NCBI RefSeq assembly: GCF_029338515.1
Contig: NZ_CP119988.1
Coordinates: 2,852,001 to 2,916,000, forward strand
Direction of reading: 5' to 3'
Length of the DNA stretch: 64,000 nt
DNA from: Haloglomus litoreum
Lineage (GTDB): Archaea; Halobacteriota; Halobacteria; Halobacteriales; Haloarculaceae
The notes under the pieces: model-generated
Seen by the model: the letters and a program-made list of their open reading frames with translations, nothing else
Told to the model about the DNA's origin: nothing
Database searches by the model: none
Position numbers and translations under genes: made by a program
Shown here: positions 35,650-43,936 of the stretch, in pieces
How the letters are laid out: every line of letters starts with the position of its first letter
Position numbering within the stretch: the stretch's first letter is position 1

Positions 35650-36270
35650 CTAGACGCCCTCCCAGCCGTCCTCGGTCCACTCGTAGACGCCCTCGAACAG
35701 GCTCCGGATCGTCGAGACCGTCTGCTCGTCGTGGGCCTCGGGGTCCATGTAGAAGACGCTCATCACCCCGGCGCGCTTCATCCGGCTGGTCAGGACGTGA
35801 CAGAACTGGAAGACCTGCCGGGTGTCGGCGTACTGGAGCATCGTCGTCACGGAGTCGAAGACGACGACCGGGTCGCGGTTCGACCACGCGTCGAGACACT
35901 CGTTGATTCGGATGCCGAGGCCCGTCAGGTCGCCCGGGTCGGCGACCGTGGTCGTCCGGAACGGGGTCTCGGTGCTCGACTCACCGGGGGTGGTGCCGGC
36001 GTGGGTGCAGCCGATGGCCGCGACCTCCGCGGGCGGCGCCCGCCACCGCTCCTCCCAGGTCGCGATCCTCTCGGCAGGAGGGCGAAGCAGCGACACCGCC
36101 AGCAGCGCGGGCGTCCCGGTCACGCTCTCCAGGAGTCGAACGATGGCATCGCCGTCGTCCTCCATGGATGGACCCAGGAGGAGCAGGTTCGCCGGAGGGG
36201 TCTCCTCGAACGGGGGGGCCGTCGCTGGGTCCTTTCCCAGCCCGGCGTCCGCCGATCCGACACTCGTCAC
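35650..36270 (-). CDS. KaiC-like/DUF7504 regulatory protein, paralogue 2
   Basis: 206 residues from a GTG at 36270 (a more upstream GTG at 36318 is also open). Shares the layout of the plus-strand neighbour: a degenerate P-loop strand (PANLLLLGPSMEDDGDAI), DPVVVFDSVTTMLQYADTRQVFQFCHVLTSRMKRAG, and a final strand TEDGWEGV. The pair meets tail to tail 20 nt apart. A TTAAGT box at 36294-36299 on the minus strand lies about 25 nt upstream of the GTG at 36270, favouring that start. Confidence 0.72.
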   Translation of the reverse strand: MTSVGSADAGLGKDPATAPPFEETPPANLLLLGPSMEDDGDAIVRLLESVTGTPALLAVSLLRPPAERIATWEERWRAPPAEVAAIGCTHAGTTPGESSTETPFRTTTVADPGDLTGLGIRINECLDAWSNRDPVVVFDSVTTMLQYADTRQVFQFCHVLTSRMKRAGVMSVFYMDPEAHDEQTVSTIRSLFEGVYEWTEDGWEGV

Positions 36271-36293
36271 AGCAGTACCTACGCACCCCACCC

Positions 36294-36300
36294 ACTTAAC
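36294..36300 (-). promoter_or_regulatory. TATA-like box deciding the start of KaiC-like paralogue 2
   Basis: Minus-strand GTTAAGT is about 25 nt before the GTG at 36270; supports that start over the GTG at 36318, which would lie upstream of the box. Confidence 0.4.
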
Positions 36301-36384
36301 GAGCCCCAACGCTTTCACGACAAGATAACGCCATCGTCCGGGGCGAGCGGTGCTATCTGACCCGAATGGGCCCCACGAACGCCA

Positions 36385-36891
36385 CTACCCCCGGACGCTC
36401 GCCGCCACGTCGCCGATGGTCTCGTAGGCGTCGTCGGAGTAGGCGATGACGCGGACATCGGCGAGCGAATCCGGGTCGTACGCGGCGATCTCCTCGCAGA
36501 TGAGGCGCGCCCCCTCCGCGAGGTCGAACCCCGCGACACCGGTCCCAAGCGCCGGGATGACGAGCGACTCGCACCCGAGTTCGTCGGCCCGTGCCAGCGT
36601 GTTCCGGGTGGCGTCCCGGATGGACTCGCGGGTCGCCTGCCCGTCGCCGTAGTGGGGCATCGCCGCCGCGTGGATGACGTACTCGGCGTCGAGGTCGTAC
36701 GCGTCGGTGACGGCGACCTCGCCCAGGTCGACGGGCCCCTTCGAGACCGCCTCATCGTTGATCTCGGGGCCGGCCCCCCGCCGGAGCGCCCCGGCCACGC
36801 CGCTTCCCATCTGCAGGCTGGTCCCCGCCGCGTTCACCAGCGCGTCGGCGGACTGTGTCGCGATGTCGCCCTGCACGACTCGGAACTCCAT
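36385..36891 (-). CDS. Macro-domain protein (ADP-ribose-binding)
   Basis: 168 residues from ATG 36891. Macro domain with QGDIATQSADALVNAAGTSLQMGSGVAGAL (loop 1 that binds ADP-ribose, including the GSGVAGAL glycine-rich turn), YVIHAAAMPHYG and the second loop IPALGTGVAGFD. These bind or hydrolyse ADP-ribose on proteins or on DNA/RNA ends. Single-domain, so it acts in trans. No obvious partner gene encodes an ADP-ribosyltransferase nearby. Confidence 0.93.
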   Translation of the reverse strand: MEFRVVQGDIATQSADALVNAAGTSLQMGSGVAGALRRGAGPEINDEAVSKGPVDLGEVAVTDAYDLDAEYVIHAAAMPHYGDGQATRESIRDATRNTLARADELGCESLVIPALGTGVAGFDLAEGARLICEEIAAYDPDSLADVRVIAYSDDAYETIGDVAASVRG

Positions 36892-36966
36892 GTGAGGGGC
36901 TGTACGGCAGGTCCACAAAGTTCCACCGCCGCCACGGCAGCAGGTGGTCGGGAGGCGACGCCGTCG

Positions 36967-37098
36967 CTATCTCGTGGCCCGTCGGCCGAGGACGAACACG
37001 AGCAGGGACAGCAGTATCGGGCCGACCATCGCCTCGACGGTCGTGAGCACCTCGCCGACGGTTCCGGTCGCGGTCGACGGACCCAGACAGGGACACAT
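36967..37098 (-). CDS. Putative 43-residue single-pass membrane micro-protein
   Basis: From ATG 37098: a polar Cys/Gly start (MCPCLGPSTATGTVGEVLTT) then one membrane segment (AMVGPILLSLLVFVLG) and a basic end RRATR. The charge pattern would place the C-terminus in the cytoplasm. Short, no family recognised; the coding nature is moderately supported by the clean helix and stop. It lies divergently from the gluzincin-like gene. Confidence 0.45.
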   Translation of the reverse strand: MCPCLGPSTATGTVGEVLTTVEAMVGPILLSLLVFVLGRRATR

Positions 37099-37149
37099 GG
37101 ATTCAAGCGGCCGGTCCTCCAACGCTGGACATACCAGGAGAACGCTGTA

Positions 37150-38448
37150 ATGAGCAACAGACCGACGATACGGCAGAAGTTCAGCTTTCGACGTGAGACA
37201 TCCACAGTAGGTGCGTTCGGTCTCCTCGTCGAGCACAGGATTCCGGACTCGATTCCACAGTTCGCGTTGAACTTCGGGGGACGATGGTCGGAGGTAACGA
37301 TACAGAGCAGCCACGGGTACACCTCCGAGACGGGCGGCAGACTCGTGTGGGATGGTTCGACGCGGAATCCCGAGGCACATCTCACGGTATCACTGACCGA
37401 CTCGCTCCACTACAAGGATACAGGGGACTGGACGATCGCCAAAACGCCGCTGTACTCGACTTCCCCCGCTGGCAGGAACACCACCACAGCCACGAACTCC
37501 GGCAGTGATGGCCGTAGGGTGGTCGAGACTCCCCTTGGCCGCGTGCAGACAGGAGCTCACAACGATGTGTTCGATGCGTTCTTCGGGGAGGGTTCACGGG
37601 GGTACAGCATCGAAGAGGAATACGACGTTGCAGGGGAGGGTGTCGTCAGTGAAACAGGCGGGATACTGTACCTCGGAGCGTACGACGAGTGGTCCCGGAC
37701 GACGGATGACGGACAACAGATCCGACTCGTCGTTCCCGACGCTGCGCAACTGGCTCCGGAACCGGAAGCAGTGGTGGAGGCACTCGTAGCGGCCGCGAAC
37801 GAACTCGACGTTGGGACGGAGCACGACAGTATGCTGGCGGTAGCCGCACCAACCCGAGGTGTCGACTGGTATCACAGAGGTATCGGCGGGGATGATGGAT
37901 TCTGGGTCAGGGATGATCTACGGCTGGATTTGAGTACATTCGGTGGCAACCCGTGGATCCACGAATACATCCACACGCGACAGCGATTCAGGAGCGAGTT
38001 GACGTCGGCCACCACATGGCTCACCGAGGCCGTCGCGTCCTACTACGGGGCGGTGCTGTGCTTCCGCCAGGGATTGTGCTCGTTCGAGAGACTGCTGGAC
38101 CATCTGACATTACGGACGTCGCCCGGATTCTCACACGGCCAGTTGACGGACCACAGCGAGTTCAGGGATGACGACAGGAACCATCTGGATTACCGGAAAG
38201 GCAGGCGAGTGCTTGCCGCCCTCGACTGCAAGATTCAGGACGATACTGCCGGACGGGCGACGTTCGAGGACGTGTTCCGGCAGCTGAATGCGTACGACGG
38301 TCAGATCACCAACAATTCGTTCATCGGGATGGTTGCCGACATCACCGGGAACTCGGAGTATTACGAGTGGTTCAGTACGTATGTCGGTTCAGCGAACGTA
38401 CCAGAGGTACCCAGGTCGAAGAAGTACTTCATCAACAGTGTGGCGTAG
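37150..38448 (+). CDS. Gluzincin-like metalloprotease of unknown family
   Basis: 432 residues from ATG 37150. Zinc site HEYIH (His271-His275) followed by TTWLTEAVASYYG with Glu293, 17 residues after the second His, a spacing close to that of M1/M61 gluzincin peptidases. The first ~200 residues are beta-rich (QFALNFGGRWSEVTIQSS), as in M1-type N-domains. There is no signal peptide or membrane segment, so a cytoplasmic peptidase is implied, unless exported by another route. Codon use is less GC-biased than neighbours (many ACA, GGA, CGA, ATT), which suggests transfer. Assignment to gluzincins is from the motif; a precise family is unknown. Confidence 0.72.
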   Translation: MSNRPTIRQKFSFRRETSTVGAFGLLVEHRIPDSIPQFALNFGGRWSEVTIQSSHGYTSETGGRLVWDGSTRNPEAHLTVSLTDSLHYKDTGDWTIAKTPLYSTSPAGRNTTTATNSGSDGRRVVETPLGRVQTGAHNDVFDAFFGEGSRGYSIEEEYDVAGEGVVSETGGILYLGAYDEWSRTTDDGQQIRLVVPDAAQLAPEPEAVVEALVAAANELDVGTEHDSMLAVAAPTRGVDWYHRGIGGDDGFWVRDDLRLDLSTFGGNPWIHEYIHTRQRFRSELTSATTWLTEAVASYYGAVLCFRQGLCSFERLLDHLTLRTSPGFSHGQLTDHSEFRDDDRNHLDYRKGRRVLAALDCKIQDDTAGRATFEDVFRQLNAYDGQITNNSFIGMVADITGNSEYYEWFSTYVGSANVPEVPRSKKYFINSVA

Positions 38449-38728
38449 AATCGACTCGGTACGGGAATCAGGTTCCGACCGCGGGAACCTGTCAGCGACC
38501 TCCGAGAGGAGGCCGGCCGAAACTGGCTCCTGTAGTCCGTAGTGGGAAACGCAGGTACCGCCGCTTTCGTCCCACGGCCAGACACAACTACACGACGTCC
38601 GGGACGGCAGCACACTCCGCCGGACAGTACCACCTGACGTGTAATCCGTTCGTTCACAGAGAGGTTGCTATCGAAATTCTCCGCCTGATATCGATATAAT
38701 GTAATAATTCAAGAAATTATTCGCTTGT
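38449..38728. other. Intergenic region with a final AT-rich palindrome
   Basis: About 280 nt between convergent genes with no credible gene. The last part is AT-rich and contains AATAATT-CAAG-AAATTATT (38703-38721), which could act as a bidirectional terminator for the protease gene and the lipoprotein gene. Confidence 0.45.
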
Positions 38729-39661
38729 TCAGACCATATCCTGCTTCCGGGCGACGTAGCCGATGGCGGCCAGCGGCAGGCCGAACACCAGCGCGAACGG
38801 GCCGACGTAGGCCAGCGTGACCAGGATGGCCCGGACCGTGACGACCACGCCGTTCACCGAGGCAGCGAGCGCCCCGCCGAGGTCGGTCTCGTGGTAGGAG
38901 GGCCGGGGTGTGGGTGAGGCGGTCGGCGTCGGCGTGAGGCCGGGTTCGCGGAGCTGGACGGTGATGGTCGCGTACGCGACCTCGTCGCGGAGCGCGCGCC
39001 GCTGGGCCTGGAGGCGCTCGATGCGCTCCTGAACGCTCGACAGCTTCTCGCCCACCTGGAGGATGGCCTCGGTGTCGTTCGCCTCGTCGTACAGCCGGCG
39101 GAGGCGGTCACGCTGGGTCCGGAGGTTGGTGAGCCGGGCCTCGATGTCGACGAGCTGGTCGCTCACGTCCTCGCTGTCCGAACTCGCCTTCCGGACCTCG
39201 CCGACGGCCTTCACGGCGCGGAACGCCTCGCCGAACCGGTCGCTGCGGACCCGGAGTCGCAGACTGCCCGTCGTCCGCGTCCGGTTGCCGACGCGCTCGA
39301 CGTTCGTGTCGGACCCGGCCACGTAGCCGCCGTGCTCGCGGGCGACCGATATCACCGACTCGCGGGCGCCCTCGAACGAGGCCACCCGCAGCGTCGCGCT
39401 CCCGGTCCGGATGATGGCCTGCGACCGGTTCGGGTCCCGATACGACTGCGCCGCCGCGTCACCACCCCGGCCGTCACCGCCGTCACCGACACCACCGGCG
39501 GGTGCGTCGGCTGCCTCCGGGGCGCCCTGCGAGCCACCGCCGTCCCCACCGCCCGCGCTGCCGGCGTCCGGGCCCCCGCCGAGGCCCGAACAGCCCGCGA
39601 GCACGAGGAGCGCGCCCAGGAGCAGTGCCAGCACCGTCCGTCGTCTCGGTCGCTCACCCAT
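38729..39661 (-). CDS. DUF4349-containing lipoprotein
   Basis: 310 residues. N-terminal signal with lipobox LAGC (Cys24) and Gly/Asp linker to about residue 75. DUF4349 core: SGSLRLRVRSDRFGEAF-type strands (here TTGSLRLRVRSDRFGEAF), the coiled-coil ARLTNLRTQRDRLRRLYDEA and IQVRE-like strand TITVQLREPG. A C-terminal transmembrane helix (VRAILVTLAYVGPFALVFGLP) and short tail follow, so the protein has a lipid anchor and a helix. DUF4349 proteins are surface or envelope proteins of unknown function. Confidence 0.85.
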   Translation of the reverse strand: MGERPRRRTVLALLLGALLVLAGCSGLGGGPDAGSAGGGDGGGSQGAPEAADAPAGGVGDGGDGRGGDAAAQSYRDPNRSQAIIRTGSATLRVASFEGARESVISVAREHGGYVAGSDTNVERVGNRTRTTGSLRLRVRSDRFGEAFRAVKAVGEVRKASSDSEDVSDQLVDIEARLTNLRTQRDRLRRLYDEANDTEAILQVGEKLSSVQERIERLQAQRRALRDEVAYATITVQLREPGLTPTPTASPTPRPSYHETDLGGALAASVNGVVVTVRAILVTLAYVGPFALVFGLPLAAIGYVARKQDMV

Positions 39662-39780
39662 GTCCGAAGTGTGTGAACAGCCCCCATTAACCGCGACGGA
39701 GCATCAAACGGCGATTTGTCCATCCGGCGAACGCCGCCCCCGCCGTCAGGGAGATACGGCGGCGTCCCCTACATCCGGGT

Positions 39781-40506
39781 ATGTGTGCCGGCATCGCCGA
39801 CTGCGGGGTCCTCTCGATGGTCTGGGAGGACCTGCTGTTCGCCCACTGGCCGGTCGACCCGGACCTCGTCGATGAACGGCTCCCCGAGGGGCTGACGGTC
39901 GACACGTACGACAGCGACGCCTACCTCGGGGTCGTGCCGTTCGTGATGCGTGACATCGGGCCCCGGTTCGCGCCGGTGGGGCTCTCGTTCGGGGAACTGA
40001 ACCTGCGGACCTACGTCCGGGAGACGGCCGACGGGCCCACGAGCGACGCCCCCGACGAGGGCGGCCGCGGCGTCTACTTCTTCAACCTCGACGCCGACGA
40101 CCCCCTCGGGGTGGCCGTCGCGCGCTCGCTGTTCCAGCTCCCGTACCACCGGGCGAACATGACCATCGACACGGCGGGCGACCGGGTGGCGTTCCGCTCG
40201 CAGCGCCCGGACGGGACGGCGACCTTCGCGGCCGCCTACGGCCCGGAGGGCGAATCGTTCGAGCCGGAGCCGGGCTCGCTCGCGGCGTTCCTCACGGAGA
40301 ACTACCGGTTCTACACCGCCGACGCCGGCGGTCGGCTCTGGTACGGCGACATCGACCACCCGCGCTGGGAGCTGGCGCCCGCGAGCGCGGACTTCGTCAC
40401 CAACGAGCTGTTCGCGGTGAACGGGTTCGACCACCCGGACGGCGACCCGGTGCTCCACTTCTCCGAGCGCATCCGGGTGACTGCCGGGCGGATCCGTCGC
40501 GCATGA
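39781..40506 (+). CDS. DUF2071 (YqjF-like) protein
   Basis: 241 residues. DUF2071 pattern: EDLLFAHWPVDPDLVDERLPEGL at the start, AYLGVVPFVMRDIGPR and SFGELNLRTYVR, then GVYFFNLDADDPLGVAVAR and the YHRANM pocket. Fold is a ligand-binding beta barrel related to acetoacetate decarboxylase. Biochemical role unknown. ATG 39781 is used, although a start at 39817 (MVWED) would match some family members better. Confidence 0.85.
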   Translation: MCAGIADCGVLSMVWEDLLFAHWPVDPDLVDERLPEGLTVDTYDSDAYLGVVPFVMRDIGPRFAPVGLSFGELNLRTYVRETADGPTSDAPDEGGRGVYFFNLDADDPLGVAVARSLFQLPYHRANMTIDTAGDRVAFRSQRPDGTATFAAAYGPEGESFEPEPGSLAAFLTENYRFYTADAGGRLWYGDIDHPRWELAPASADFVTNELFAVNGFDHPDGDPVLHFSERIRVTAGRIRRA

Positions 40507-40627
40507 CCGAATCGCACGCCGTCGCGCGTGGCCGCGTCACCAGTCGTCCCGGCCCCGGGCGCCGACAGCCCGGCCCCGCCTTCGCGGGTCGGGGGCTACT
40601 TTACCCGCGGTGTTCTCGGTACGGACA

Positions 40628-41458
40628 ATGAGTGACGGCGACGCGCGGGGCGACGACGCCACGACGGCGCCCGAGGACCCGGACGCGCCGGCGGAACGGG
40701 CCAGCGACGGCGCCGTCGAGGGCGACGACGGGACCGCGGGAACCGACAGCGACGACGGTGCGGGGGCGGACGACGGCGCTCCCGGCGCGACCTCGGGGAC
40801 CGCGTCCGGCGGCGACACCGTCGCGGAGCAGTCGGGTGGGGCCGGCCCGGCCGCCGACGTGTCGGACGATGGCGTGTCGGACGACGGCGACCCGGCCCGC
40901 GGGAGCGCGACGGATGACGCGGGGCGTGACGGGGGGTCGACAGCGGAGGGGGGACCGCTCGACCCGTCCGAGGTCGACATCTCGGCGCTGACGGGGCCGG
41001 AGCGGTCGCTGGAACCGGCCGTCCGGCTGGTGTGGTTCCTCCGCGCGGCCATCGTCGCGGTCGTCCTCGGTGCGGTGACTGGCGCGCTGTCGGTCATCCT
41101 GTCGGGGCCGGCCTGGGTCGGGCCGGCCGTCTTCACCGCGCTGTTCGTGCTCGGTGGGACCCGGGCGCACTTCCGCTACGAGTCCTGGTCCTACCAGGTG
41201 CGGACGGACTCGCTGTTCCTCGACCGCGGCGTCCTGACGCGGGTCCGGACGGTCGTCCCGTACGTCCGCATCCAGCACGTCGACGCCTCGCGCGGGCCGG
41301 TCGAGCGGGCGTTCGGTCTCGCGACCGTGGTCGTCTACACCGCCGGCTCGCGGGGCGCGGACGTGACCATCCCCGGCCTGACGCCCGAGCGCGCCGACGA
41401 ACTGCAGGACCGGCTGAAGCGCCTGGCCATCGCCGCCGAGGGGGAGGACGCGGTCTGA
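40628..41458 (+). CDS. Bacterial-PH-domain membrane protein with long acidic N-terminus
   Basis: 276 residues from ATG 40628. The first ~130 residues are low-complexity Asp/Ala/Gly/Thr. Then two helices (LVWFLRAAIVAVVLGAVTGALS) and a bacterial PH (YdbS-like) domain beginning FRYESWSYQVRTDSLFLDRGVLTRVRTVVPY and HVDASRGPVERAFGLATVVVYTAGS. YdbS/YdbT pairs are membrane proteins of unknown exact role in envelope stress in bacteria. It overlaps closely with the following three-domain protein (start two bases after its stop). Confidence 0.82.
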   Translation: MSDGDARGDDATTAPEDPDAPAERASDGAVEGDDGTAGTDSDDGAGADDGAPGATSGTASGGDTVAEQSGGAGPAADVSDDGVSDDGDPARGSATDDAGRDGGSTAEGGPLDPSEVDISALTGPERSLEPAVRLVWFLRAAIVAVVLGAVTGALSVILSGPAWVGPAVFTALFVLGGTRAHFRYESWSYQVRTDSLFLDRGVLTRVRTVVPYVRIQHVDASRGPVERAFGLATVVVYTAGSRGADVTIPGLTPERADELQDRLKRLAIAAEGEDAV

Positions 41459-41459
41459 G

Positions 41460-42965
41460 ATGCGACTCAGCCCCCTCTCGATTCCGTACGGCGCCGTGAC
41501 CACGGCGGCCAGACTGGGGTGGATCCTCGTCATCGCCACCTTCGGCTCCACGCAGATGCCCGGCGCGGGGCCACTGGTCGCGGTGGCCCTCGTCGCCGGA
41601 GTGCTGGCACTGGCGGGAGCCTACCAGTTGGCGCGCTGGCAGCGCTTCGACTACGAACTCACGGAGGATACGCTCGACATCGAGTCGGGGGTGTTCTCAC
41701 GTCGGACGCGGGAGATCCCACTCCAGCGCGTCCAGAACGTCGACACGAGCCGGAACGCCGTCCAGCGCGCGCTCGGCATCGCCGCCGTCACCGTCGAGAC
41801 CGCAGGGGGGAGCGACGTGGAGGCCGAACTCCGGTACGTCACCGAGGCCGAGGCCGAACGCCTCCGGGCGGAGGTCGGCCGGCTGAAGCGCGAGCACTCG
41901 CGCGACCACGACGCGGAACCGGGCGACGCGCGCGCGACGCCCGACGACGAGCCCGCCGAGGAGGAGCTGTTCGCGATGTCGGCCCGCGAGCTGGCCCTGC
42001 TGGGCGTCGTCTCCGTCGACCTGCGGCTGCTGTCGCTGTTCTCGGCCATCGTCCCCATCCTCGCGCCGTCGCTTGCGCGGTCGGCGACGGACCCGCTGTT
42101 CTCGCTGGCGGTCACCGCGCCCCTGGTCGCCGGCGGGCTCGTGCTGCTCGCGGTGCTGGCGAGCGCGGCGTTCTCGGTGGGGAACTTCTACGGCTTCCGG
42201 CTGAGCCGGGCTGGCGACGAGCTCCGCTACGAGCGTGGGCTGCTCAACCGCTACACCGGGACCGTGCCGCTGTCGAAGGTGCAGTCGGTGGTCCTCTCGG
42301 AGAACGCGCTGGCGCGGCGCATCGGCTACGCCTCGCTCACCGTCGAGACGGCGGGCTACGCGCCGGGCGATTCGGGCGCCGAGTCGGCCGTCCCGCTGGC
42401 GCGCCGCGAGCGGGCCGTCGCCCTCGCCCGCGAGATCGAGCCGTTCGGCGAGGTGACGTTCGAGCGCCCACCGACCCGCGCGCGGACACGCTACGTGATA
42501 CGGTACGCCCTGGTCGGGGCACTGCTCACCGCCATCGCGTACGGCGTCCACCGGTTCTCGCGGTTCGCGTTCGCGTGGTACCTCGTCGCCGGCCTGGTGG
42601 TGCTGGCGCCGCTGGCGGCGCACCTGAAGTGGCGCAACCTCGGCTTCGCCGTGCTGGACGACCACGTCGTCCTCCGGTCGGGGTTCTGGTCGCGGGAGAC
42701 GACCGTCGTCCCGTACTACCGGGTGCAGACGGTCGTGGAGAGCCAGACGGTCTTCCAGCGCCGGCGCGACCTGGCGACCGTCGTCGTCGACACCGCCGGG
42801 TCGCGCGGCCTGACGACCGGCGACCCGCAGGCACTCGACATCGAGGCCGAGCGCGCGAGCGAACTCCGGGAGACGGTCGCCGACCGATTGCAGGCATCGC
42901 TGCAGACGCGCCGGGCGGTGCGACGCGAGCGCGGCCGCGACCGGCTGACGAGTGTCGCGGACTGA
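41460..42965 (+). CDS. Membrane protein with three bacterial PH domains (YdbT-like)
   Basis: 501 residues. Three bPH2 domains separated by transmembrane pairs: first around FDYELTEDTLDIESGVFSRR, second around FYGFRLSRAGDELRYERGLLNR, third around HLKWRNLGFAVLDDHVVLRS; each includes the VETAG/VDTAG strand that marks the family. It starts just after the YdbS-like gene stop, so the two are co-translated and likely form one complex. Its biological role in archaea is unknown. Confidence 0.87.
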   Translation: MRLSPLSIPYGAVTTAARLGWILVIATFGSTQMPGAGPLVAVALVAGVLALAGAYQLARWQRFDYELTEDTLDIESGVFSRRTREIPLQRVQNVDTSRNAVQRALGIAAVTVETAGGSDVEAELRYVTEAEAERLRAEVGRLKREHSRDHDAEPGDARATPDDEPAEEELFAMSARELALLGVVSVDLRLLSLFSAIVPILAPSLARSATDPLFSLAVTAPLVAGGLVLLAVLASAAFSVGNFYGFRLSRAGDELRYERGLLNRYTGTVPLSKVQSVVLSENALARRIGYASLTVETAGYAPGDSGAESAVPLARRERAVALAREIEPFGEVTFERPPTRARTRYVIRYALVGALLTAIAYGVHRFSRFAFAWYLVAGLVVLAPLAAHLKWRNLGFAVLDDHVVLRSGFWSRETTVVPYYRVQTVVESQTVFQRRRDLATVVVDTAGSRGLTTGDPQALDIEAERASELRETVADRLQASLQTRRAVRRERGRDRLTSVAD

Positions 42966-42974
42966 ATCAAGCGG

Positions 42975-43127
42975 TCACTCCGTCTTCGGCTCGCTGTACC
43001 GTGTCAGGGTCACCACGTACCCGCGCCCGCACTCGCCACACTCCGTCCGGAGGTCGGATTCGACCTGGTTCGCCTCACCGCTGGTCTCCATCGGCGCGCC
43101 ACACCAGCACTCGAAGTTCACCCTCAT
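42975..43127 (-). CDS. 50-residue zinc-ribbon micro-protein
   Basis: Not found by length filters but clear by sequence: from ATG 43127 it reads MRVNFECWCGAPMETS, then a CGECG pair (TECGECGRGYVVTLTRY) and ends EPKTE. Four cysteines in CxC and CxxC pairs form a zinc ribbon like those common in haloarchaea. It stands tail to tail with the PH protein gene and is independent of its neighbours. A TATA box is not obvious. Function unknown. Confidence 0.7.
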   Translation of the reverse strand: MRVNFECWCGAPMETSGEANQVESDLRTECGECGRGYVVTLTRYSEPKTE

Positions 43128-43279
43128 CCGAGTGAATGGATGTTCTCCACACGCTTGGTTTCTTCGGCGTGCATCCGTGACTCTTTTTCAACGACACTGA
43201 TAGCAGACGGGCTCTCGGTCTCAGGACCGCTTCGCTCGCAAGCGCCACACACAAGCCCCGGCGCCGCGGGGCACCAGTC

Positions 43280-43936
43280 GTGACCGACTCGCACACGCGC
43301 CTCGCCGGCACGGCGAGCGTCGTCGTACTCGCCCTCGCCGTCCTCGTCGGGGTGGCGCTCGACCCGACCGTCCGGCTCCTCCCGGTCCGGGCCCGCCTGT
43401 CCGACCTCGGCCGTCCCGGCGGCGCGGGCGCGTTCCCGTTCGACTACGGCCTCGTCGTCGCGGGACTCCTCGGGCTGGCCTTCGTCCGGGCGTGGTGGCC
43501 AGCGGCCTCCGAATCGCGGGACCGCGTGGCCGCGGGCCTCGCCGGCGTCGTCTTCGGCTGTCTCGCAGTCGCCGGGCTCTTCCCCGAGCCGTCGGCTGTC
43601 CACCTCCCGTTCCTGGCGGGGGCCTACCTGGCGGCCTGGGCCGGTCCCCTGCTCGACGGGGTCCGGCTCCGGCGGGACGGGGCCGACGACGGAGGGCGCT
43701 CGCGTGCTGGCGTCGCGCTCCTTGCCGGCGCCGCGCTCGTGGCACTGCTGTGGGGAATCCGGGCCGTCGTGCAGGTGACGACGTTCCTCCTCTCCGGGGC
43801 GACGAGCGCCCTGCTCCTGACGGAGGTCGCGACGCTCGCACTGTTCGCGGGCTGGGTGCTGTTCCGGGCGTGGGTCGGCGGGCCGGCCCTCACGGTTGAC
43901 GCGCCCGCGGGCGACCTCAGCGTCGACGGACGGTGA
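43280..43936 (+). CDS. DUF998 membrane protein
   Basis: 218 residues, GTG start. Six or so transmembrane segments with the DUF998 signature LSDLGRPGGAGAFPFDYGLVVAG in the first loop, typical of this haloarchaeal/bacterial family of unknown function. A hydrophilic loop (GVRLRRDGADDGGRSRAG) precedes the last helices. Ends 20 nt into the next gene on the opposite strand. Confidence 0.82.
   Translation: MTDSHTRLAGTASVVVLALAVLVGVALDPTVRLLPVRARLSDLGRPGGAGAFPFDYGLVVAGLLGLAFVRAWWPAASESRDRVAAGLAGVVFGCLAVAGLFPEPSAVHLPFLAGAYLAAWAGPLLDGVRLRRDGADDGGRSRAGVALLAGAALVALLWGIRAVVQVTTFLLSGATSALLLTEVATLALFAGWVLFRAWVGGPALTVDAPAGDLSVDGR

Noticed and set aside
36652-37149. Longer N-terminus for the gluzincin-like gene reaching back to 36652
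   Set aside because: The extension overlaps the macro-domain gene antisense and has no protein-like character; ATG 37150 fits.
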